From UBA5972 sp002430125 (lineage in GTDB: Bacteria > Pseudomonadota > Alphaproteobacteria > Rhodobacterales > Rhodobacteraceae), in the NCBI GenBank assembly GCA_937892915.1, contig CALBIC010000029.1, positions 1 through 24,203 of the forward strand: a stretch of 24,203 nt of DNA, in the 5' to 3' direction. A program made the position numbers and the translations under genes. Under the pieces are notes generated by a model. That model was given only the letters and a program-made list of their open reading frames with translations, was not told the origin of the DNA and made no database searches. Below are positions 8,492-15,957 of the stretch, one piece after another (within the stretch, counting starts at the first letter, position 1; each line of letters opens with the position of its first letter).

Positions 8492-9481
8492 ATGCTGGCT
8501 GTTATGTGTGAAGAATTCGGGCCACCCGAAGACCTGAATCTTAAAGAAATCCCTGACGTCACCCCCGGCAAGGGTCAGGTGCGAATCAAAATCGAAGCAT
8601 GCGGTGTCAACTTTCCTGATACGTTGATTATCGAAAACAAATATCAGTTCAAACCCGACCTGCCGTTTTCGCCCGGAGGCGAAGTCGCCGGAACGATCGA
8701 TGCGTTGGGCGAGGGTGTTACCAATGCCAAAATCGGCGAGAAAGTCATGGCTATGACTTTGTCAGGCGGCTTTGCGGAACAGATCATTGTTGATGAGAGC
8801 GCCTTGTTGCGCCGTCCTTCATCAATGCCCGGCGACATTGCAGCGGCTTTTACGATGACTTACGGCACATCGATGCACGCGCTCAAACAACGCGGGCGAT
8901 TGCAGCCGGGTGAAACTTTACTGGTACTTGGCGCAGGTGGTGGTGTCGGTCTTGCAGCAGTGGAAATTGGTGCATTGATGGGTGCCAAAGTCATCGCAGC
9001 GGCCAGTTCAGAAGAAAAACTTGCAGCGGCTAAATCCGCAGGCGCGACCGAATTTATCAATTATTCAACGCAGGATTTGCGCACGCGCATCAAAGAAATA
9101 ACCGGTGGCAATGGGGTTGACGTTTTTTACGATCCCGTAGGCGGCGATATGTTTGAAAAAGCCCTGCGCTCGACTGCCTGGGGCGGCCGCGGCCTTGTCG
9201 TTGGATTTGCCGCGGGCGAGATTCCAAAGATCCCGATCAATCTTGCGCTCCTAAAGGGATGCGACATCGTCGGCGTCTTCTGGGGGGCATTTCGACTGCG
9301 GCAAACCGAGTTGGACAACCAGAATTTCGCACAACTGTTTGCGTGGTATGAGGCAGGGAAATTAAAGCCCTATATTTCAGCATCCTATCCATTAGATCAG
9401 GCGGTTGTCGCCCTTAACGCACTCAAGAACCGGCAGGTCGTTGGCAAAGTCGTTTTAACGACAGCGGCACTTGAGGTCTAA
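8492..9481 (+). CDS. zinc-independent NADPH:quinone oxidoreductase (MDR superfamily)
   Basis: Medium-chain dehydrogenase/reductase of the quinone oxidoreductase type, expected to use NADPH to reduce a quinone or an activated double bond. The 329-residue length is typical. Seen: the N-terminal GroES-like fold with CGVNFPDTLIIENKYQFKPDLPFSPGGEVAG (about 37-67), the Rossmann motif LVLGAGGGVG (144-153), and VFYDPVGGDMFEKALR (211-226). The zinc-ligand cluster of alcohol dehydrogenases is absent. A strong AGGGGA ribosome site precedes the ATG at 8492. It is divergent from the amidase across 200 bases and lies 148 bases before the AtuA gene. It may feed or share regulation with that operon, but the gap contains a candidate operator, so it could also be separate. 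The physiological substrate is unknown. Confidence 0.9.
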   Translation: MLAVMCEEFGPPEDLNLKEIPDVTPGKGQVRIKIEACGVNFPDTLIIENKYQFKPDLPFSPGGEVAGTIDALGEGVTNAKIGEKVMAMTLSGGFAEQIIVDESALLRRPSSMPGDIAAAFTMTYGTSMHALKQRGRLQPGETLLVLGAGGGVGLAAVEIGALMGAKVIAAASSEEKLAAAKSAGATEFINYSTQDLRTRIKEITGGNGVDVFYDPVGGDMFEKALRSTAWGGRGLVVGFAAGEIPKIPINLALLKGCDIVGVFWGAFRLRQTELDNQNFAQLFAWYEAGKLKPYISASYPLDQAVVALNALKNRQVVGKVVLTTAALEV

Positions 9482-9566
9482 ACAGAGTAAGAAAATCAAA
9501 GTCGGAATACTTTTGGATCGTCTGCTTGCCGTTGCGATAGAGCCGAAAATTATTTGTTGCATCTGG

Positions 9567-9587
9567 TAACTCATTCCACTTGAGTTA
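9567..9587. promoter_or_regulatory. 21-bp inverted repeat, candidate operator of the AtuA-carboxylase operon
   Basis: Perfect arms TAACTCA (9567-9573) and TGAGTTA (9581-9587) separated by 7 bases, 42 bases before the ATG of the AtuA gene. Size and symmetry fit a dimeric regulator such as a TetR-family protein, but I do not recognise the sequence as a known family motif. A loose promoter (TTGCCG at 9526-9531, AATTAT at 9548-9553, 16-base spacer) would put the repeat just downstream of the -10 box, a position suited to repression. Confidence 0.5.
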
Positions 9588-9629
9588 GGGAACGACGTTT
9601 CCTGCAAAAGTCAGAGATTGAGGCCCGCA

Positions 9630-11432
9630 ATGGCAAAGACGCCCAAGGCTGTTCGGATCGGTGGTGCAAGTGGCTATTGGGGCGACGCAACATATGCAAC
9701 AGCGCAATTGTTGGCGGACGGAACGTTGGACTATATCGTCTATGATTATCTGGCTGAAATTACGATGGCAATTCTGGCGCGCGTGCGGGCTAAGGATCCC
9801 GCTCAGGGTTACGCGACAGACTTTGTGACCGGGGCGATGGCCCCCAACCTGGCCGAGATCGCACATCAAGGAGTCAGAATAATCTCAAATGCCGGTGGGG
9901 TTAACCCCGAAGCCTGCGCAGAGGCGCTGCGCGTCGAAATTGCCAAACAGGGCCTTAATTTACGGGTTGTAACTGTCACTGGCGACGACTTGATGGATCA
10001 ACTGTCCGAAATCATCGAACTGACGCCGTTTGATTTGTTCAGTCGCGCCCGTTTCCCGGATTCCTCCAAAATTGGCAGTATCAACGCCTATCTCGGTGCT
10101 TTTCCAATCGCGGCTGCATTGGATGCGGGTGCTGATATAGTTATCACGGGTCGCTGTGTGGACTCGGCGGTTACACTTGGGGCCTGCATACACAAATTTG
10201 GCTGGTCGCCGGATCATTTGACCCAATTGGCCGGGGGCAGTCTGGCCGGGCATATTTTGGAATGCGGCACTCAGGCAACTGGTGGAAATTTCACTGATTG
10301 GGGGGCCGTGGCAGATGGATACGCCAATATGGGGTACCCGATTGCCGAAATCGCACATGACGGCACATTTGTGGCTACCAAGCCGGTTGGCACAGGTGGT
10401 GCAGTCACAACCGGCACAGTGGCCGAGCAAATGTTATACGAGATCGGCGACCCGCAGGCGTATCATTTGCCGGATGTCGTTTGCGATTTTTCCAACGTGT
10501 CGCTGTTGCAGGAATCATCGGACCGGGTTTTGGTCAGTGGCGTCAAAGGTTATTCTGCGCCAACAGGTTACAAGGTATGCCTAACGTTCCATGATGGGTG
10601 GCGCGGTGGCCATTTATTCAGCTTTTATGGGCTGGAAGCGGAAAAAAAGGCCGAAGTTTTTGCTGATGCGGTTTTTGCAAGGTCGCGCGCCATTTTCCAA
10701 CAAACTAACATGCCGGATTTTGCGGAAACCAGCGTTGAGCTTATTGGTGCGGAATCGCAATTCGGCGCGTGTCGAACCAGTGGGCCATCGCGTGAAGTTG
10801 CCGCCAAGATCGCCGTCCGGCATGTTGACCCGCGAGGCATCAATGTTTTCCTGAAAGAGGCGACGGGCCTTGGGTTGTCAGCGCCACCTGGCCTAAGCGG
10901 TTTTGCTGGTGCGCGCGGTAAACCTTCTCCGGTAATGGCGTTGTTTTCATTTCTAATCGCCAAGGATCGGGTCGAAATAACTGTCCGGGACGAACGCGGC
11001 CAGATCAATTTTACGCCAGTTGTCGGGACAGTCATCACACCGCGCCCCTTTCGCCCTACCCCTCCGATGCGTCCGAGAAGCATAGGGCCAATGGTTGAAG
11101 TTCCGCTGATAAAATTGGCTTTGGCACGTAGCGGCGATAAGGGCGACACCGCAAATATCGGCGTAATCGCCCGGCGTCCGGAATATCTTCCTTGGATTTG
11201 GCATGCTCTGGATGAGACCAGCTTAACCAAGGTATTTGGGCATTTTTTGCGTGGTAAGATCGAACGATTTTATCTGCCCGGCACCGCATCAATGAACATA
11301 ATGCTGCATCAGGCGCTGGGCGGCGGTGGCACAAGCAGCCTAAGGAACGACCCGCAAGGCAAAGGATACGGTCAATTGGCGCTGGCCCACAGAATACGCG
11401 TACCGGACTCCATAGCACGAGGATTGCGATGA
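9630..11432 (+). CDS. acyclic terpene utilisation AtuA-family protein with fused C-terminal AtuA-like domain
   Basis: AtuA-family (DUF1446-type) protein. In Pseudomonas atuA belongs to the citronellol/geraniol operon, but its biochemical role is unknown. The 600-residue product has the AtuA core, starting VRIGGASGYWGDA at about 8-20, and includes GADIVITGRCVDSAVTLG and KPVGTGGAVTTGTVAEQMLYEIGDP. From about residue 489 there is a second AtuA-like domain: LARSGDKGDTANIGVIARRPEYLPW, then HFLRGKIERFYLPGTASMNIMLHQALGGGG. I chose the ATG at 9630 over a TTG 12 bases upstream because GAGG (9620-9623) is correctly spaced for the ATG. The stop overlaps the start of the carboxyltransferase gene as ATGA, so translation is coupled. 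The function is inferred to be tied to the carboxylase, not to terpenes specifically. Confidence 0.9.
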   Translation: MAKTPKAVRIGGASGYWGDATYATAQLLADGTLDYIVYDYLAEITMAILARVRAKDPAQGYATDFVTGAMAPNLAEIAHQGVRIISNAGGVNPEACAEALRVEIAKQGLNLRVVTVTGDDLMDQLSEIIELTPFDLFSRARFPDSSKIGSINAYLGAFPIAAALDAGADIVITGRCVDSAVTLGACIHKFGWSPDHLTQLAGGSLAGHILECGTQATGGNFTDWGAVADGYANMGYPIAEIAHDGTFVATKPVGTGGAVTTGTVAEQMLYEIGDPQAYHLPDVVCDFSNVSLLQESSDRVLVSGVKGYSAPTGYKVCLTFHDGWRGGHLFSFYGLEAEKKAEVFADAVFARSRAIFQQTNMPDFAETSVELIGAESQFGACRTSGPSREVAAKIAVRHVDPRGINVFLKEATGLGLSAPPGLSGFAGARGKPSPVMALFSFLIAKDRVEITVRDERGQINFTPVVGTVITPRPFRPTPPMRPRSIGPMVEVPLIKLALARSGDKGDTANIGVIARRPEYLPWIWHALDETSLTKVFGHFLRGKIERFYLPGTASMNIMLHQALGGGGTSSLRNDPQGKGYGQLALAHRIRVPDSIARGLR

Positions 11433-13050
11433 CAATTTTTCAAACCCGCATCGCGAAGGACGCCGAAAGTTTCGCAGTCAATCGGGCAGATATGTTGTCC
11501 CTTATCGAAAAACTGCGCGCACTTGAAACAAGGGCTGAATTGCTTTCCGAAAAACGCCGCGCTGTGTTTGATAAGCGCGGCCAACTTAGTCCGCGCGAAC
11601 GGTTGGCTGCGTTACTTGATCCCGGCATGCCGTTTCTTGAATTATACAATATTGCTGGTTATTTAGTAGACGATCCTAATCTCGAATCTTCGGTTCCGGG
11701 ATGCAGCATGATTGTCGGGATCGGTTTTGTTTCCGGTGTGCGTTGCCTTGTTTTTGTTGACGATTCCGGCATCAATGCCGGGGCCTCCACTGCGATGTCA
11801 GTTTCCAAGGCCCTGGGCGCGCTTGCGGTTGCGCTAAAACAGAAATTACCTTTCGTTCATTGCGTTGAAAGTGCCGGTGCCAATCTGATGGCCTATACGG
11901 TGGAATTATGGGCCAATGGTGGCGGTATGTTTGCCGGTTTGGCCCGGTTAAGTGCGGCTGGTATACCGGTAATTACAGTCCTGCACGGCGCCTCCACGGC
12001 TGGGGGTGCCTATCAACCGGGTATGAGCGATTATGTGATCGGCGTTAAAGGAAATGGCATGGCGATGTTGGCAGGTGCTGCACTGGTGCGGGCTGCAACG
12101 GGCGAAATTGCCGAAGATCAAGACCTTGGTGGTGTTGAGATGCACGCAACGACGACTGGTTTGGTTGAGTATCTGGCGGAAAACGATGCGTATGCCCTTG
12201 AAATTTGCCGCGATGTAATTGCCGGGCTCAATTGGAACGAGAACTTACATCTGAAATCGCTGCCATCAGCCATTGAACCGTTCTGTTCAGCAGAAGATAT
12301 CGCAGGTGTCGTGCCGGTTGATTATCGGAGGTCATACGATGTGCACGAGGTGGCGGCGCGGTTAGTCGATGGATCTGATTTGCTTGATTTCAAACCCGAT
12401 TACGGAGCCGCAACCGTATGTTTGCAAGGCAATATATACGGCCAAGCCGTGGCCTGATCGGAAATAACGGCCCGATTGATCCGGATGGCGCAACCAAGGC
12501 CACGCATTTTCTTCAGCTTTGCGACCAGGCCGGGACGCCGGTGATTTTCCTAAACAATACAACCGGATATATGGTGGGAACCCGATACGAACATGCGGGA
12601 ATGATCAAGCATGGCTCAAAGATGATCCAAACGGTCACAAATTTACGTGCGCCCAAAATCTCGTTATATATCGGGGCAAGTTTTGGGGCGGGTAATTACG
12701 GCATGTGCGGATTTGCCTTTGATCCAGATTTTTTGTTGACCTGGCCCAATGCAATGACAGGTGTGATGGGCGGGGAACAAGCTGCGCTGACGATGGAACA
12801 GGTTATGACAAATGCAGCAGCGCGTAAGGGTCAGTCGATAGACCCCATTAAGATGGAAGCCCAACACGCTGAAATAACACGTCATTTCGATATGCAGTCA
12901 GATGCTTTTTACTCATCCGGACGACTTTTGGATCACGGCATGATTGATCCGCGTGACACAAGAAAAGTAATTGGATTCTGCCTTGCCACATGCCGCGAGG
13001 CGCGGACGCGTATCTTGCGACCGAATACATTCGGCGTGGCCCGCCCATGA
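11429..13050 (+). pseudogene. acyl-CoA carboxylase carboxyltransferase (beta) subunit, interrupted by a single-base frameshift as read
   Basis: Biotin-dependent carboxyltransferase of the propionyl-/methylcrotonyl-/geranyl-CoA carboxylase class. The first frame (11429-12457) codes for the N-terminal crotonase-like half: oxyanion segment VESAGANL at about 146-153, GASTAGGAYQPGMSDYVIG at 188-205 and AATGEIAEDQDLGGVEMH at 222-239. It ends prematurely just after NIYGQAV. The next frame continues without a gap as GLIGNNGPIDPDGATKATHF, TTGYMVGTRYEHAGMIKHGSKM and GASFGAGNYGMCG to the stop at 13050. One extra G in the GG at 12451-12452 would restore a 540-residue protein of normal family length. The start overlaps the AtuA stop and the end overlaps the biotin carboxylase start, both as ATGA. 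The DEVFPD insertion of methylcrotonyl-CoA carboxylases is absent, so the substrate is open. Confidence 0.88.
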
Positions 13051-15020
13051 TAAAATTTTCCACATTGCTGGTCGCCAATCGTGGCGAGATCGCCCTCAGG
13101 ATTATGAGAACCGCGAGAGAAATTGGCCTTAAAACCGTCGCCGTTTACACTCGTGCAGATAAGTGCGCGCCGCACGTTGCCTTTGCGGATCGGGCGATTT
13201 GCATCGGCGAAGGGCCGGTTGGCGAAAGCTACCTGTCAATTCCAAGGATATTGGCCGCTGCAAAGGAAGCCAAAGCTGACGCGATTCATCCGGGATATGG
13301 GTTTTTGTCGGAGAACGCTGACTTTGTGGTTGCCTGCGAAAAGGCCGGGTTGGTTTTTATCGGCCCTACGGCCGAAGCCGTTGCATTAATGGGCAACAAA
13401 GCAGCCGCGAAACGCCGAATGATTGCTGCCGGAGTACCGTGTGTTCCGGGCTATCAAGGGCCGGAACAAACCACACCCACTCTGTTTGAAAGGGCGTCTC
13501 AGATCGGTTATCCAGTGATGATCAAAGCAGCAGCAGGCGGCGGCGGTCGCGGAATGCGGTTGGTGGCAACTGCGGCTGATTTTGACGACGCTCTTCAAAG
13601 CGCAAAGTCAGAGGCGCTAAAAGCATTTGGATCAGACGAGGTTATTCTGGAAAGGGCGATATCAGGCCCGCGGCATGTTGAAATTCAGGTGTTTGCTGAC
13701 CAGCACGGTAACGTTGTTCATATGGGCGAGCGCGATTGTTCAGTGCAAAGGCGGCATCAGAAAGTTGTCGAGGAATCGCCTTGCCCTGTTATGACGCTCG
13801 CCTTGCGGTCACAAATGGGGTCAGCAGCGGTTGAGGCCGCCAAAGCAATTTCGTATCAAGGGGCAGGAACAGTCGAGTTCTTGTTAGATGTCAATAACGA
13901 CTTCTATTTCCTTGAAATGAATACACGATTGCAGGTTGAACATCCGGTTACTGAAATGGTTACCGGCCTTGACTTGGTTGCCTTGCAATTGAATGTGGCT
14001 CAAGGCGAACCACTTGGTTTTGAACAGAAGGATATTGCCTTAACCGGCCATGCAATCGAGGTTCGCCTTTATGCGGAGGATCCGGCGCGTGGCTTTTTGC
14101 CAAGTACCGGCAAGATCGAAATCTGGCAGCCACCAGGTGGGCCGGGTATCAGGGTCGATAGTGGTATTGTGCAAGGGCAAGAATTGTCCGCACATTATGA
14201 CCCCTTGCTTGCCAAAATCATTGCACATGGGGCGACACGCGAACAGGCGCGCAAGCGATTGAAAGCGGCGCTTGGCGAACTGGTTTTGTTTGGCCCGACT
14301 TGCAATCGCGATTTCTTGCGTAGCGTATTGGGCAGCCCTGTATTCGCAAGCGGACAGGCGACGACGGCCTTTATCGCCGAGGAATTCGGCGAAACCGGCT
14401 TTGGTGAGCCGTGCAATTTCGAGGAAATTACGCTTGCGGCGGCGATGCTGTACAAAGTGTTTTACGATCGAGCTTATAACTTTTCCGCAATGGCCAACCC
14501 TCGATTGCGTGGATTTGGAAGCCCTGGCTTTTTGCTTTCACGAATGACCTTGGCGGACGAAAGTGCGATATGGCCGGTCACCGTGCGAACACAAAGAAAC
14601 GGTGATCTTGTCGTAAGAAGCGCCGAAAACGAAGCTTTGGTTTCGATGTCGCAGGAGGTTTTACGCGTGAATGGCCAACGAATTGATCTGAAGGCCAGCC
14701 ATTACAACGGTGACCGAATGTTCATTGCAACCAGTAACAGATCCTTTTTCGTACGGCACGTTAAGGCCTCTGCCAGTCGGCACGCGGCGGTTGATAGTGG
14801 CCGGGTAACAGCACCCATGCACGGAAATTTGCTGAAAATATTGGTTGCCCAGGGTGATCTCGTGTCACCCGGGACGAAACTTGGCATATTGGAAGCCATG
14901 AAAATGCAGCACGAGCTGCTGGCCGAAATCAAAGGCACTGTGGTCGCGGTTCTGGCTGAATCGGGATCACAAGTTCAGACCGGTCAGGTATTGATCGAGA
15001 TTGAAAAAGACGACAGGTGA
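13047..15020 (+). CDS. acyl-CoA carboxylase biotin carboxylase / biotin carrier (alpha) subunit
   Basis: Carboxylates its own biotin with bicarbonate and ATP, for transfer to an acyl-CoA by the beta subunit just upstream. The 657-residue protein has the biotin carboxylase N-domain (LLVANRGEIALRIMRTA, HPGYGFLSEN), the ATP-grasp loop AAAGGGGRGMR (161-171), GERDCSVQRRHQKVVEE (227-243), the catalytic EMNTRLQVEHPVTE (290-303) and EVRLYAEDP. A middle linker domain and a C-terminal biotinyl domain follow, with EAMKMQHEL giving Lys619 as the biotin site. I chose the ATG at 13047 because it forms an ATGA overlap with the carboxyltransferase stop and starts exactly at the conserved MIKFSTLLVANRG. The frame is open further upstream, but those residues fall in the preceding gene. 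The architecture matches MccA/AtuF/PccA; the substrate is not determinable. Confidence 0.95.
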   Translation: MIKFSTLLVANRGEIALRIMRTAREIGLKTVAVYTRADKCAPHVAFADRAICIGEGPVGESYLSIPRILAAAKEAKADAIHPGYGFLSENADFVVACEKAGLVFIGPTAEAVALMGNKAAAKRRMIAAGVPCVPGYQGPEQTTPTLFERASQIGYPVMIKAAAGGGGRGMRLVATAADFDDALQSAKSEALKAFGSDEVILERAISGPRHVEIQVFADQHGNVVHMGERDCSVQRRHQKVVEESPCPVMTLALRSQMGSAAVEAAKAISYQGAGTVEFLLDVNNDFYFLEMNTRLQVEHPVTEMVTGLDLVALQLNVAQGEPLGFEQKDIALTGHAIEVRLYAEDPARGFLPSTGKIEIWQPPGGPGIRVDSGIVQGQELSAHYDPLLAKIIAHGATREQARKRLKAALGELVLFGPTCNRDFLRSVLGSPVFASGQATTAFIAEEFGETGFGEPCNFEEITLAAAMLYKVFYDRAYNFSAMANPRLRGFGSPGFLLSRMTLADESAIWPVTVRTQRNGDLVVRSAENEALVSMSQEVLRVNGQRIDLKASHYNGDRMFIATSNRSFFVRHVKASASRHAAVDSGRVTAPMHGNLLKILVAQGDLVSPGTKLGILEAMKMQHELLAEIKGTVVAVLAESGSQVQTGQVLIEIEKDDR

Positions 15021-15074
15021 GACATAAGTAATGGTTGATATGCGTCAGAACCAGCGAGTTGAAGGGAAGCTATT

Positions 15075-15872
15075 GTGAAACAAACAGAAGATTTTAGGCA
15101 AGAAATCAACGTATTGGCGTCTGTACTTGAGTCTTTATCTGAGGCGGATTTTGAACAAGTCACTCTTTTTAAGGGTTGGACGATAAACGATGTGATCGGC
15201 CATCTTTATATGTTTGATGTCGCCGCGTTAAAGTCGTTGGAAAGCGATACTGCATTTGACCAATTCTTTGCGCCGATTGCTGCGTTGATGGGCGAGGGGA
15301 AGACGTTATTAGAAACGCAATACCCATGGCTTGACGGGTTAAAGGGCCGCGCGCTTTATGAAGCTTGGCGTAAAAATGCAAATACGGTTGCAGACAGCTT
15401 TTCCACGACTGATCCGAAAAAGCGACTGAAATGGGCGGGGCCGGACATGAGTGCACTGTCTTCGGTAACCGCGCGGCAGATGGAAACATGGGCGCATGGT
15501 CAGGAAATCTTTGATGTTCTCGGTAAGGAACGGCAAGAAGGTGACCGCATACGCAACATCGCGCATTTGGGCGTAAACACGTTTGGATGGGCATTTATTA
15601 ACCGCAAACTTCCAGTTTCAAACCCAGCGCCATATGTAAGACTGGTCGGGCCCTCGGGTGCCGTTTGGGAGTGGAACGAACCACAGGCCGACAATGCGGT
15701 TTCCGGCCAAGCTGTTGAGTTTGCTAGTGTTGTCACCCAAGTGCGCGGTTTTCAGGATACGTCGCTGGTTGCGACGGGACCGACCGCGTCGAGATGGATG
15801 GAAATTGCGCAATGCTTTGCAGGACCAGCGGAAACGCCGCCGAGCAAAGGCCAGAGACGTATCAAAAAGTAA
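15075..15872 (+). CDS. TIGR03084-like putative metal-binding protein (DinB/maleylpyruvate-isomerase N-terminal fold)
   Basis: 265-residue protein resembling the TIGR03084 family, whose N-terminal half has the DinB-like four-helix fold of mycothiol-dependent maleylpyruvate isomerase. Candidate metal ligands are His43 in GWTINDVIGHLYMFD, His141 in RQMETWAHGQEIFDVLG and His164 in IRNIAHLGVNTFGW, in the right order and spacing for the DinB three-histidine site. The C-terminal domain (about 180-250: VRLVGPSGAVWEWNE to ATGPTASRWMEIAQCFAG) is characteristic. It starts at GTG (15075) with a good GAAGGGAAG ribosome site 5 bases upstream. It lies 54 bases after the biotin carboxylase gene and is the likely last gene of that operon. 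The reaction is unknown. A thiol-cofactor or acyl-CoA isomerase/hydrolase role is speculation from fold and neighbours. Confidence 0.8.
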   Translation: MKQTEDFRQEINVLASVLESLSEADFEQVTLFKGWTINDVIGHLYMFDVAALKSLESDTAFDQFFAPIAALMGEGKTLLETQYPWLDGLKGRALYEAWRKNANTVADSFSTTDPKKRLKWAGPDMSALSSVTARQMETWAHGQEIFDVLGKERQEGDRIRNIAHLGVNTFGWAFINRKLPVSNPAPYVRLVGPSGAVWEWNEPQADNAVSGQAVEFASVVTQVRGFQDTSLVATGPTASRWMEIAQCFAGPAETPPSKGQRRIKK

Positions 15873-15886
15873 TGTTATCGCTAACA
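15873..15886. promoter_or_regulatory. GntR/IdnR-like (LacI-family) operator upstream of zwf
   Basis: TGTTATCGCTAACA is a palindrome with arms TGTTA/TAACA and a central CG, right after the stop codon of the preceding gene and 71 bases before zwf. It fits the E. coli GntR/IdnR pattern ATGTTA-N4-TAACAT at 11 of 12 specified bases (preceding A included). In E. coli GntR controls gluconate uptake genes and edd-eda. A second imperfect palindrome, ACTGGTAACAGT, lies at 15928-15939 in the same leader. Confidence 0.5.
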
Positions 15887-15957
15887 ATATTGCCATTTCC
15901 CAATCGGGTGTTTCGTGATTAAGCTGGACTGGTAACAGTTTCAGGCGATTTTCTAAT

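Noticed and set aside
12440..12460. Programmed -1 ribosomal frameshift in the carboxyltransferase gene
   Set aside because: The site around GCCGTGGCC has no slippery heptamer of the X XXY YYZ type, I saw no clear downstream pseudoknot, and carboxyltransferases are not known to use frameshifting. A base loss or read error is simpler.
15031..15078. Short 15-codon frame before the TIGR03084-like gene as a leader peptide
   Set aside because: It has no good ribosome site of its own and no regulatory residue pattern; its stop simply overlaps the GTG start of the gene.
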